NCBI GenBank assembly: GCA_025355445.1
Contig: JANXZQ010000159.1
Location: 1 to 35,455, forward strand
Direction: 5' to 3'
DNA length: 35,455 nt
DNA from: Gammaproteobacteria bacterium
Lineage (GTDB): Bacteria > Pseudomonadota > Gammaproteobacteria > Steroidobacterales > Steroidobacteraceae
The notes under the pieces are model-generated. The model had not been told where the DNA came from, made no database searches, and saw nothing but the letters and a program-made list of their open reading frames with translations. Of the stretch, positions 15,065 to 22,465 are shown in pieces. A program made the position numbers and the translations under genes. Position 1 is the first letter of the stretch. Each line of letters starts with the position of its first letter.

Positions 15065-16531
15065 TTAAGTTGCGACGCAGACATTGCGCAGTTCGGTATA
15101 GAACTCCAGCGAATGTATGCCGCCTTCGCGCCCAATGCCCGATTGCTTCGAGCCACCGAAGGGCGTTCTCAAATCTCGCAAAAACCAAGAATTAATCCAG
15201 ATGATGCCGGCCGTGATCGAAGTCCCCAGTCGAAACGAGCGGCCCACATCGCGGGTCCATATGGTCGCCGCCAATCCATAGGGCGTGTCGTTCGCGAGGC
15301 TGACCACCTCCTCCTCACTATCGAACGGGCGAATGTGACAGCAGGGCCCGAATATTTCCTCGCGCACAACCGCTGAATCCTCGGCCAATCCGGTCCAGAT
15401 GGTCGGTTGGATCCATGCGCCACCGGCCAACGAGTCCGGCACCTGCGGTATGCCGCCGCCGCAGATCAACGTTGCGCCATCTTCAATGGCGTGTTTGTAG
15501 TAACGCAAGACCTTGTCACGGTGCGCCAAGCTGATCAGCGGTCCTATGCCAGTGGTCTTGTCGGATGGGTGACCGGGCCGCAACGCCTCCGCCTTCACTT
15601 TGAGCGCCGCGACAAACTTATCGAAAATCGGCCGCTCTACGTAGACACGCTCGGTGCCCAGACAGATTTGACCGGTGTTCAAAAAGGATGCGCGCGCGAT
15701 GCCGCCCACGGCGGCGTCGAAATCACAGTCTGCGAATACGATGCCCGGATTCTTGCCGCCGAGTTCCAGAGACACCGGCCGGACTCCGTCCGCCGCAACT
15801 TTCATGATGGCAGAGCCGGTGGCGCTTTCACCGGTAAAGGTGATTGCATCGACCCCGGCATGCCGGGTCAGGTGTTCGCCCGCCGAATCCGCGCCAAAGC
15901 CGTGCACCACGTTATAGACGCCCGCCGGCACGCCAACAGTTTGCATGACTTCGCCCAACAGAGTCGCCGTTCCGGGAGTCTCCTCCGAGGGCTTGACGAC
16001 TACGGTGTTGCCGCACGCGAGCGCCGGAGCAACCTTCCAGGTCATCAGCAATAATGGCAGATTCCATGGGCAGATGACCGCGATCACGCCTTTCGGCGCG
16101 CGTACCGAGTAATTGAAGGCTTTACGTCCTTCCGGGGTGGTCATCTCGAAGAATTCGGTGGGTACATTCTTAACGGCGTCCGCAAACACGCGGAAATTAG
16201 CCGCGCCCCGCGGGATGTCGACATGCGAGGCGGCGGACCGGGGCTTTCCGGTGTCGGCAACCTCGGCGTCGAGGAAATCATCGAAACGGCGGTCGATTTC
16301 CCGGGCAACGGCGTACAACATCTCGGTCCGCTGCGCCAGGCTCATGCGCCCCCACGAACCTTGCAATGCCGCGCGAGCAGCCCGCACTGCCGAATCGACC
16401 TCAGCCGCCCCGCCCTCCGCGATGCTGCCGAGTAAACTGCCATCGACGGGGGAGCGTTTATCGAAGTACCTGTCGGTTGCCGAGGGTACGAAGGAGTTAT
16501 CGATAAAATGCAGGAATGTGGCGCCGCTCAT
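15065..16531 (-). CDS. 2-hydroxymuconic semialdehyde dehydrogenase-type aldehyde dehydrogenase (XylG/DmpC/HpaE-like)
   Basis: NAD-dependent oxidation of a meta-cleavage semialdehyde to the 2-hydroxymuconate-type acid. The 488-residue protein is a complete aldehyde dehydrogenase: Asn157 in CPWNLP, Glu256 in LELGGKNPG and the nucleophile Cys290 in NTGQICLGTE. The C-terminal NSWFLRDLRTPFGG and GREGGIHSLEFYTELRNVCV stretch is characteristic of the XylG/DmpC group. In HpaE the aldehyde carries a carboxymethyl group; the downstream hydratase and aldolase homologies fit that variant, so both substrates remain possible. ATG 16531 lacks a strong ribosome-binding site. The gene opens a minus-strand operon with the FAH enzyme and is divergent from the LysR gene. 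The shared box sits about 32 bases upstream of its start. Confidence 0.9.
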   Translation of the reverse strand: MSGATFLHFIDNSFVPSATDRYFDKRSPVDGSLLGSIAEGGAAEVDSAVRAARAALQGSWGRMSLAQRTEMLYAVAREIDRRFDDFLDAEVADTGKPRSAASHVDIPRGAANFRVFADAVKNVPTEFFEMTTPEGRKAFNYSVRAPKGVIAVICPWNLPLLLMTWKVAPALACGNTVVVKPSEETPGTATLLGEVMQTVGVPAGVYNVVHGFGADSAGEHLTRHAGVDAITFTGESATGSAIMKVAADGVRPVSLELGGKNPGIVFADCDFDAAVGGIARASFLNTGQICLGTERVYVERPIFDKFVAALKVKAEALRPGHPSDKTTGIGPLISLAHRDKVLRYYKHAIEDGATLICGGGIPQVPDSLAGGAWIQPTIWTGLAEDSAVVREEIFGPCCHIRPFDSEEEVVSLANDTPYGLAATIWTRDVGRSFRLGTSITAGIIWINSWFLRDLRTPFGGSKQSGIGREGGIHSLEFYTELRNVCVAT

Positions 16532-16562
16532 CTGGTGAGTGACATTACGTTGGCCAACCGAG

Positions 16563-16608
16563 AGGGTCTAATGAAAACTCGACATATCGGCAATTCAGAA
16601 TCGACATA
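16563..16608 (-). promoter_or_regulatory. LysR-type two-part box between the dehydrogenase operon and the LysR gene
   Basis: On the minus strand TATGTC occurs at 16603-16608 and 16581-16586, 22 bases apart; the downstream copy forms ATG-N9-CAT. Bases 16563-16586 repeat 12505-12528 exactly. It lies in the divergent intergenic region next to the LysR gene, the classic place for a LysR recognition plus activation site. TTGCCG and TAGACC, 17 bases apart, could be the promoter hexamers for the dehydrogenase operon. Confidence 0.75.
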
Positions 16609-16691
16609 ATGTGCATAGGTCCAAAGCGAAATTGCCGCTTTGACAGTGCCCTGCACGCGCCTTGGCGGTACTATGCCGGAAGGGGTAAGTA

Positions 16692-17660
16692 ATGAGCTTT
16701 AATCGGCTGGATCTCAATCTATTGCATGTGTTCAATGCGATTTACCATACGCGCAGCGTGACCGTGGCCGCGTCCAACTTGCATCTCACTCAGCCGGCGG
16801 TGAGCAAGCAGCTCAATCGACTGCGTGAGTTATTGAATGATCCGTTGTTTGTGCGTACCAATGAGGGGATGGCACCGACGCCTCGCGCCGAGGCGCTGGC
16901 AGGCCCCATTCACCGGGCACTGAGTGAAGTGCACCACGCGATCGAGCGACAGCTGGGCTTCGATCCGCTGACGTCGGATCGAACTTTTCGCATCTACCTC
17001 AACGACCTTGGGCAGATGGTGTTCTTACCTAAACTGCTTGACTTGATCGCCCGCGAGGCACCCTCGGTGAATATCCATACCGTCCAAGTGCCGCCTTCGC
17101 GGATGCGGGGCGTCGCGCTTGAATCCGGTGACGTGGATCTGGCAGTGGGATATTTTGACGATTTCGAAGGGTCCATCCACCAACAAGTATTGTTCGAAGA
17201 ACACTACGTGGGCATGGTGCGGGCCAATCATCCCACCATCCGCGAAAGGCTGTCGTTCGAGCAGTTTCTAGCGACGCCGCATTTGGTGTATCAACCCTCG
17301 GGTGGCGGCCACAGCTCTCAAGAAAGCGTGGTGGACAAGGCCTTCTGGTCGGCGGGAGTCGAGCGACGCGTTGCCGTACGCGTCGCGCACACCATGGGCG
17401 TGACCTCCATAGTGTCGCATACCGATCTTTTGGTGGTGGTGCCGCACCGGCTGGCACTCGCCTGCGTGGCCCTCGTCGATGTCAACGTGCTTGAGCTACC
17501 CATTGAAATCCCTCGCTTTTCCATTGCCCAGTACTGGCACGATCGGTTTCACGCCGACCCTGCAAATCGCTGGCTGCGCAGTGTCTTCTCACGCCTCTAC
17601 GGCAGCGCGTCGAGCCCCGTCGCCCGCTTTGCTCCCCGTGCACTGGACGTCAGCAACTAG
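16692..17660 (+). CDS. LysR-family transcriptional regulator
   Basis: A 322-residue DNA-binding activator/repressor. The N-terminal winged helix-turn-helix is clear: LDLNLLHVFNAIYHTRSVTVAASNL followed by LTQPAVSKQLNRLRELLNDPLFVRT. The substrate-binding domain (about 90-300) resembles the NodD/LinR/PcpR subgroup, which responds to phenolic or aromatic signals. AAGGGG precedes ATG 16692. It is divergent from the semialdehyde dehydrogenase operon, and the two-part box at 16563-16608 lies between them. The same box precedes two further catabolic operons, so I infer that this protein controls all three and perhaps itself. The inducer is not known; the pathway substrate or its ring-cleavage product would be usual. 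Confidence 0.9.
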   Translation: MSFNRLDLNLLHVFNAIYHTRSVTVAASNLHLTQPAVSKQLNRLRELLNDPLFVRTNEGMAPTPRAEALAGPIHRALSEVHHAIERQLGFDPLTSDRTFRIYLNDLGQMVFLPKLLDLIAREAPSVNIHTVQVPPSRMRGVALESGDVDLAVGYFDDFEGSIHQQVLFEEHYVGMVRANHPTIRERLSFEQFLATPHLVYQPSGGGHSSQESVVDKAFWSAGVERRVAVRVAHTMGVTSIVSHTDLLVVVPHRLALACVALVDVNVLELPIEIPRFSIAQYWHDRFHADPANRWLRSVFSRLYGSASSPVARFAPRALDVSN

Positions 17661-17810
17661 GAGCCGGTTCGCCATGCCTGCCGGATATGCCGCTCATTTC
17701 GAGAGGTGATTTGACCCCGATTCCATACGCCACTATCGTCCGATCGCGCGGTAAGCAAGGTTGCCGCAATCACCGTGCGCTCGCGTGAGTGCGAAAGTCG
17801 AGAACAAGAC

Positions 17811-18578
17811 ATGGCTGGAATTCTTCAGGGTAAGTCGCTCATTGTAACAGGGGCAGGCGGCGGGATTGGTCGGGCGACCTGTCTCGTCCTGTCCGCTGCC
17901 GGCGCCAAGGTGATCGTCACTGACATCAACGAGGAAGCCGGAAAGGCCACCGTCGAGGCGGTAGCCTCCAGCGGCGGCACAGCGGCCTTCGTCAAGGCCG
18001 ATATGTCTCGCGAGGACGAAGTGAAGGCACTCGTTACGCAGACCGTATCCACGTACGGCCGGTTGGACGGCGCATTCAACAATGCCGGCCTCGAACAGTG
18101 CGCGGTCCCCCTGCATGAACTGACCACCGAGCAATGGGAGCGGGCGCTCAAGGTCGATTTGACCAGCGTGTTCTGGTGCATCAAGTATCAAGTGATCGCC
18201 ATGCTCTCAACCGGCGGAGGTTCCATCGTCAACACGGCTTCCTCTCTCGGACAAGTCGCCATCAAGAACGCTGGGGAATACATCTCCGCCAAGCACGGGG
18301 TCGTTGGGCTGACGCGTGCCGCGGCCGCGGACTACGGCGCCCAGGGCATCAGAGTCAATGCCGTGTTGCCGGGCATTACGCTAACGCCGATGATTTCTCG
18401 CTTGGTGAGCGATGAAAACTTCAAACCCATTTTTGATAGGATTTTGGAACGTCATCCGATCGGCCGTTTCGGCCAGCCTTCTGAAATCGGAGAGGCGGTT
18501 AAGTGGTTGCTCTCCACGGATGCCTCATTCATGAATGGGGCCGCCTTGGCCGTGGATGGCGGATACCTTGCAACCTGA
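17811..18578 (+). CDS. Short-chain dehydrogenase/reductase (SDR)
   Basis: NAD(P)-dependent classical SDR of 255 residues. TGAGGGIG (13-20) is the nucleotide-binding motif and NNAG (90-93) the structural motif. The catalytic Ser144/Ser145, Tyr157 and Lys161 (YISAK) are all present, and VLPGITLTPM follows in the usual substrate-loop position. The acidic residue at the end of the second strand (VIVTDIN) favours NAD over NADP. ATG 17811 matches the family N terminus; a longer frame begins at 17775. It opens a plus-strand unit with the AtaL-SnoaL fusion, gamma-resorcylate decarboxylase and intradiol dioxygenase homologue, 150 bases after the LysR gene. No shared TATGTC box is present before it. 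Substrate unknown; oxidation of an alcohol side chain or a dihydrodiol on the aromatic ring is plausible. Confidence 0.87.
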   Translation: MAGILQGKSLIVTGAGGGIGRATCLVLSAAGAKVIVTDINEEAGKATVEAVASSGGTAAFVKADMSREDEVKALVTQTVSTYGRLDGAFNNAGLEQCAVPLHELTTEQWERALKVDLTSVFWCIKYQVIAMLSTGGGSIVNTASSLGQVAIKNAGEYISAKHGVVGLTRAAAADYGAQGIRVNAVLPGITLTPMISRLVSDENFKPIFDRILERHPIGRFGQPSEIGEAVKWLLSTDASFMNGAALAVDGGYLAT

Positions 18579-18626
18579 TACGAATCGCGCCGCCGTGTCC
18601 GCGGCAACTACTACCGAGGTAAACCC

Positions 18627-19478
18627 GTGTATCGATTAAGCCGAACCATCCCCGTGAACGAAGCTGGAAAGGTCTACCTGAGCCGGCACGATGTTTGGAC
18701 GGGCTTGATGATGAAAGCCCAAAACGCCCTGCCCTACGTTCCCCAGATGCAGAAATGCGAGGTGCTCGAAGAGGGAGAGGGTTGGCTGCTGCGCGATATT
18801 ATCTTCAACAACACGGCGCTGCGTGAGCGGGTGACTTTTGAGCCGGAAGCCCGCGTCGTATTCGACCGCGTCGGCGGCCCGGAACTGGGACGCATCGAAA
18901 ATATCATCGGCGAGGACGAACACGGCAATCTTACGCTGACATTTGCATTCGGACTCACGAAGGACGGCATAGCAGAGAACACCGACGCTGAGCGCGCACA
19001 CTTCGCACCGATGGAAGGCGCCTATATGGGAGCAGTCGCTGCCACCCTCGGCGCAGTCCGGCGCACTGTGGCCGAACAGGGCCGCGATAAAATGCCCTCG
19101 GCGAGCCCCGACGATGTGTCGGGGGACAACAAGTGGGTGTACGATTTCTTTAAAGTTGCCGATAGCCTGCAAATGGAACCATTTTTGCAGATGTTTGCCG
19201 ATGACGTGCAGCTGACCTTCGCCAACTATCCTACCAGCACCGGCAAAGCGGCGCTGCAAGGGGCCATTGGCGGACTGTGGAGCCGGATTTCCGGCATGTC
19301 ACACAGCCTCTCCGGCGCCTGGTCGCTACACGACGGCCGTGTTGGGATCGCCGAGAGCACGGTCATGTACACCCGGCTGGACGGGTCGCTGTACATAGCG
19401 CGACCCGCCACCATGCTTCGCCGGCGCGGCGGCAAGATTTCACACCTGCGCATTCATGTGGACGTCAACGGGCTGTGA
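18627..19478 (+). CDS. AtaL-like (DUF1857) plus SnoaL-like two-domain fusion protein
   Basis: A 283-residue soluble protein made of two small-molecule-binding folds. Residues about 1-155 look like the AtaL/DUF1857 group of the START/Bet v1 superfamily: SRTIPVNEAG, DVWTGLMMKAQNALPYVPQM, LLRDIIF and RERVTFEPEARVVFDRVGG. Residues about 165-283 look like a SnoaL/NTF2 domain, with YDFFKVADSLQMEPFLQMFADDVQLTFAN and a C-terminal beta-rich part. GTG 18627 is supported by GAGGT (18616-18620). AtaL-like and SnoaL-like proteins separately occur in aromatic polyketide and ring-modifying pathways. I have no recollection of a characterised fusion. It sits directly before the gamma-resorcylate decarboxylase (10-base gap). 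It may bind or isomerise the aromatic acid or a ring product; that is inference. Confidence 0.78.
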   Translation: MYRLSRTIPVNEAGKVYLSRHDVWTGLMMKAQNALPYVPQMQKCEVLEEGEGWLLRDIIFNNTALRERVTFEPEARVVFDRVGGPELGRIENIIGEDEHGNLTLTFAFGLTKDGIAENTDAERAHFAPMEGAYMGAVAATLGAVRRTVAEQGRDKMPSASPDDVSGDNKWVYDFFKVADSLQMEPFLQMFADDVQLTFANYPTSTGKAALQGAIGGLWSRISGMSHSLSGAWSLHDGRVGIAESTVMYTRLDGSLYIARPATMLRRRGGKISHLRIHVDVNGL

Positions 19479-19488
19479 ACGTGGACTC

Positions 19489-20469
19489 ATGATCGGCAAA
19501 GTAGGGCTGGAAGAACACTTCGCGATCCCCGAGACGCTGCAAGATTCAGCCGGCTTTGTCCCAGGCGAGTACTGGATTGAACTGTGCCGCAGGCTGCTGG
19601 ATATCCAAGACGACCGATTGCGCCAGATGGACGACAACGGAATGGAAATGATGGTGTTGTCGCTGAATGCGCCCGCCGTGCAGGCCATTGCGTCACCCAC
19701 TCAGGCCAATTCGATTGCCGTGCGTGCCAACGATTTTCTGGCCGAGCAGGTTGCCAGGCGGCCGGATCGATTTCAGGCGTTTGCAGCGCTGCCGCTGCAG
19801 GACCCCGATATGGCTGCAGCGGAGTTCGAGCGTTGCGTGAAGCAACTCGGCTTCAAAGGGGCTCTGGTCAACGGTTTCTCGCAGATAGGTTCAGCCGAGA
19901 ACTGCGTCTATTACGATGCCCCTCAATACGCGGATTTTTGGGGTGTGGTCGAAAAGCTGGACGTGCCGTTCTACTTGCATCCTCGTAACCCCATCCCCTC
20001 GTGGGCGCAAATCTATGGCGGGCATCCATGGTTGATGGGTCCTACCTGGGCCTTTGGCCAAGAGACGGCAGTGCACGCGCTTCGCCTCATCGCGAGCGGT
20101 CTATTTGATCGGCATCCAGATCTTAAGATCGTATTGGGCCACATGGGAGAAGGACTCCCGTATAGCATGTGGAGGATCGATAATCGAAACGCCTGGGTAA
20201 AGGCGCCAAAGACCTACCCCGCCAAGAAAACCTTCGGCGAGTACTTTCAGAATAATTTCTATCTCACCACGTCAGGCAATTTTCGCACGCAAACCCTGAT
20301 AGATGCCTTGCTGGAAGTGGGCTCCGATCGGATCTTATTTTCCACCGACTGGCCCTTTGAAAATGTCGACCACGCAGCGCAATGGTTCGATACCGCCTCC
20401 ATCAGCGAAGCCGATCGCTTGAAGATTGGAAGAACCAACGCCGTCAATCTTTTCAATTTGGACCTTTAA
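19489..20469 (+). CDS. graF: Gamma-resorcylate (2,6-dihydroxybenzoate) decarboxylase
   Basis: Non-oxidative, metal-dependent decarboxylase of the amidohydrolase-2 superfamily that converts 2,6-dihydroxybenzoate to resorcinol, reversibly. The 326-residue protein follows the known enzymes nearly residue for residue from memory: KVGLEEHFAIPETLQDSAGF at the start, LSLNAPAVQAI, PFYLHPRNP, GPTWAFGQETAVHALRLIASG, GHMGEGLPY and LFSTDWPFENVDHA. Metal and catalytic positions Glu8, His10, His164, His218 and Asp287 fall at the family numbers. ATG 19489 gives the exact family N terminus. It lies between the fusion protein and the intradiol dioxygenase homologue in the same orientation. The pathway normally continues through a resorcinol hydroxylase and hydroxyquinol 1,2-dioxygenase. 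The symbol varies between species (graF, tsdA, rdc). A related dihydroxybenzoate substrate cannot be excluded. Confidence 0.9.
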   Translation: MIGKVGLEEHFAIPETLQDSAGFVPGEYWIELCRRLLDIQDDRLRQMDDNGMEMMVLSLNAPAVQAIASPTQANSIAVRANDFLAEQVARRPDRFQAFAALPLQDPDMAAAEFERCVKQLGFKGALVNGFSQIGSAENCVYYDAPQYADFWGVVEKLDVPFYLHPRNPIPSWAQIYGGHPWLMGPTWAFGQETAVHALRLIASGLFDRHPDLKIVLGHMGEGLPYSMWRIDNRNAWVKAPKTYPAKKTFGEYFQNNFYLTTSGNFRTQTLIDALLEVGSDRILFSTDWPFENVDHAAQWFDTASISEADRLKIGRTNAVNLFNLDL

Positions 20470-20492
20470 GCCCGCTGCATTCGGCGCCTGGC

Positions 20493-20499
20493 AAGGAGG
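20493..20499 (+). promoter_or_regulatory. Strong ribosome-binding site for the intradiol dioxygenase homologue
   Basis: AAGGAGG lies five bases before GTG 20505. It fixes this start over the longer open frame that begins inside the decarboxylase gene. Confidence 0.75.
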
Positions 20500-20504
20500 C
20501 GATC

Positions 20505-21395
20505 GTGGTCAACATCGACGAGTGGACAATTACCAAGGCGGTGCTCGACGCACAACGAGGGTGCACTGATCCGCGGCTGAAGACCCTCTTGGATAGCCTG
20601 GTAACTCACCTCCATGACTTTGCGCGCGAAGTGCGGTTGTCCGAGAGTGAATGGCGTGCGGGCATTCAATTTCTCACCGAGGTCGGGCGCTTTACCGACA
20701 GTAAGCGCCAGGAATTCATTCTTCTTTCCGACACTCTGGGCCTCTCCACGCTCGTCACGGCGCAAAACAACTGCAAGCCTGAAGGCTTTACGGAGTCCAC
20801 GGTGTTCGGCCCGTTTTTTGTCAAGGATGCGCCCTGGTACGACAATGGCGAGGACATCGCAAATGGCGCGCATGGTGAACCCTGTTTCGTCAATGGGACC
20901 GTCAAAGACAACGAGGGCGAACCCATCTCGGATGCTCACATCGCGGTGTGGCAATCGGATAAGGATGGGTTCTACGATGTGCAGCGGCCGGAATTGAGCC
21001 GTCTGCAAGCTCGCGGCAATCTGCGCAGCCTCGTCGACGGACGTTTTTATTTCAAATCCATTGTTGCAGCGCCTAACCCGATTCCGAACGATGGCCCGGT
21101 GGGCAGGATGCTGTCGGCCGCGGGTAGACATCCGTGGCGCCCTGCTCACCTGCATTTCATGATCACTGCGCCGGGTTACGAACCCCTCATAACCCATATT
21201 TTTCGAGACAAGGGCCCTTACCTTGACTCGGATGCGGTGTTCGGCGTTCGATCATCCTTGATTGCGGATTGGGAGCGACATGATGCCGGCTCGGCGCTGG
21301 CGAACGGTACGCCGTCAAGCATCCCCTATTACACGTTGCGCTACGACTTCAAATTGTTCCGTGCGCGTCCACTCGCGAGGGCGCAAACCCCCTAA
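20505..21395 (+). CDS. Intradiol ring-cleavage dioxygenase homologue (hydroxyquinol/catechol 1,2-dioxygenase family) with an altered iron site
   Basis: By family it would cleave a catechol or hydroxyquinol between the two hydroxyls using non-haem Fe(III). The 296-residue protein has the N-terminal helical dimerisation domain (about 1-95) and the beta-sandwich core: TVFGPFFVKDAP, then SDKDGFYDVQ containing the first ligand Tyr157. GPVGRML, GRHPWRPAHLHF (His215 and His217) and PGYEPLITHIF complete it. In known enzymes the second Tyr ligand lies 24 residues before the first His, in a P-Y-P-I-P context. Here that position is Asn191 (APNPIPNDG, codon AAC at 21076-21078). Activity is therefore uncertain. 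The GTG start is fixed by AAGGAGG. It closes the gamma-resorcylate unit, where a working hydroxyquinol dioxygenase would be expected. Confidence 0.88.
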   Translation: MVNIDEWTITKAVLDAQRGCTDPRLKTLLDSLVTHLHDFAREVRLSESEWRAGIQFLTEVGRFTDSKRQEFILLSDTLGLSTLVTAQNNCKPEGFTESTVFGPFFVKDAPWYDNGEDIANGAHGEPCFVNGTVKDNEGEPISDAHIAVWQSDKDGFYDVQRPELSRLQARGNLRSLVDGRFYFKSIVAAPNPIPNDGPVGRMLSAAGRHPWRPAHLHFMITAPGYEPLITHIFRDKGPYLDSDAVFGVRSSLIADWERHDAGSALANGTPSSIPYYTLRYDFKLFRARPLARAQTP

Positions 21396-21435
21396 TGCTG
21401 CACCGCAACAGCGTTCGGGCTGCGCGCTCACGCCG

Positions 21436-21480
21436 TATGTCGGTAGTGGATTAAAGGTATGTCCAGTTTTCATTCGACGC
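21436..21480 (+). promoter_or_regulatory. LysR-type two-part box before the meta-cleavage operon
   Basis: TATGTC occurs at 21436-21441 and 21458-21463, 22 bases apart, reading towards the downstream genes. The second copy runs into AGTTTTCATT and forms ATG-N9-CAT, as in the boxes at 12505 and 16563. TTAAAG and TCGACG, 17 bases apart, align with the promoter hexamers proposed there. The extradiol dioxygenase starts about 115 bases downstream of the second repeat. Confidence 0.72.
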
Positions 21481-21577
21481 TGGTATTTACAAGCCCGTAA
21501 TGTCGCGGAAGTGCCTGCGGTATCTGATACTGGAGAGCGCGGACATCAGGGACCAAGGGCGGCAAGGAGCGAGAACG

Positions 21578-22465
21578 ATGATTTCTCTTAAAGATATTCG
21601 CTATGTGCGCTTGGGCACTACGAATCTCGACGATGCGGCGCGCTACGCCACCAAGGTATTGGGCTTGGAATTGGTACGCCGCGACCGCGGCGGCGCCTAT
21701 ATGCGCTCCGACAGCCGCGACCATACATTGGTGTACACCGCAGGCGACCCTCGCGAACATGTGGTGGCGTTTGAAGTAGGATCGCTGGCGGAGCTCGATG
21801 CCGCCGGCTCGGAGCTGGACAATTCCGGCTACATCGTCAAAGCAGTGACGCGTGGCGAGTGCGAGCAGCGCTGGGTGGATGCAGCTGTCGTGTTCAACGA
21901 CCCGAGTGGCAATACCATCGAACTGATCGCGCGGCCGGCCCACAGTGGCCGCCGTTATTTTCCGACCCGGGATGCGGGCATCACGGGCTTTTCGCATATC
22001 GGATTGCACTCCCTATCGCCGAGCAAGGATGAAGCATTCTGGACCACGTTATGCAACGCGCGCGTCAGCGACTGGATCGGCGAGGCGCCGCTTCTACGGA
22101 TCGATCCCGTGCATCACAGAATGGCATTGTTCCCGTCGAAACTGACGGGTGTCCAACACATCAATCATCAAGTCGAAAGCATCGACGACATCATGCGTTC
22201 TTACTACTTCCTGCGTGAGCAAAACGTCAAAGTCCGATTTGGGCCCGGTCGACATCCCACTTCCGGCGCCATGTTTCTTTATTTCGACGGCCCCGATGGA
22301 ATGATTTACGAATATTCCTCCGGGGTCAGTCACATCACAGATGAAGCAGGCCATCGACCCCGGCAGTTCCCTGCCGCCAATTCGTCATTTTGCGCGTGGG
22401 GCTCCAAGCCGGATATACCCGAATTCGAGGGCGCCATAAGCTTTGCCGAAACAGTCGATGCCTGA
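21578..22465 (+). CDS. Type I extradiol ring-cleavage dioxygenase (two-domain VOC, BphC-like)
   Basis: Fe(II)-dependent meta-cleavage of a catecholic ring next to the hydroxyl pair. The 295-residue protein has two VOC domains. The N-terminal one runs from about 5 to 120 (RYVRLGTTNLDDAARYATKVLGLEL, ending SGNTIELIARP). The catalytic C-terminal one runs from about 135 to 265. The ligand triad is His140 in GFSHIGLH, His194 in GVQHINHQV and Glu245 in IYEYSSG. A further His197 may assist. ATG 21578 is chosen because AAGGAG (21564-21569) lies eight bases upstream; a longer frame starts at 21500. It opens the operon behind the box at 21436-21480 and overlaps the next gene by eight bases. The substrate is presumably the catechol made by the flavin hydroxylase at 11188, as inference. 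Confidence 0.88.
   Translation: MISLKDIRYVRLGTTNLDDAARYATKVLGLELVRRDRGGAYMRSDSRDHTLVYTAGDPREHVVAFEVGSLAELDAAGSELDNSGYIVKAVTRGECEQRWVDAAVVFNDPSGNTIELIARPAHSGRRYFPTRDAGITGFSHIGLHSLSPSKDEAFWTTLCNARVSDWIGEAPLLRIDPVHHRMALFPSKLTGVQHINHQVESIDDIMRSYYFLREQNVKVRFGPGRHPTSGAMFLYFDGPDGMIYEYSSGVSHITDEAGHRPRQFPAANSSFCAWGSKPDIPEFEGAISFAETVDA

Noticed and set aside
17682-17706. TATGCCGCTCATTTCGAG-like match to the TATGTC box before the gamma-resorcylate unit
   Set aside because: The half-site is imperfect, the ATG-N9-CAT dyad is missing and no second copy lies 22 bases upstream.
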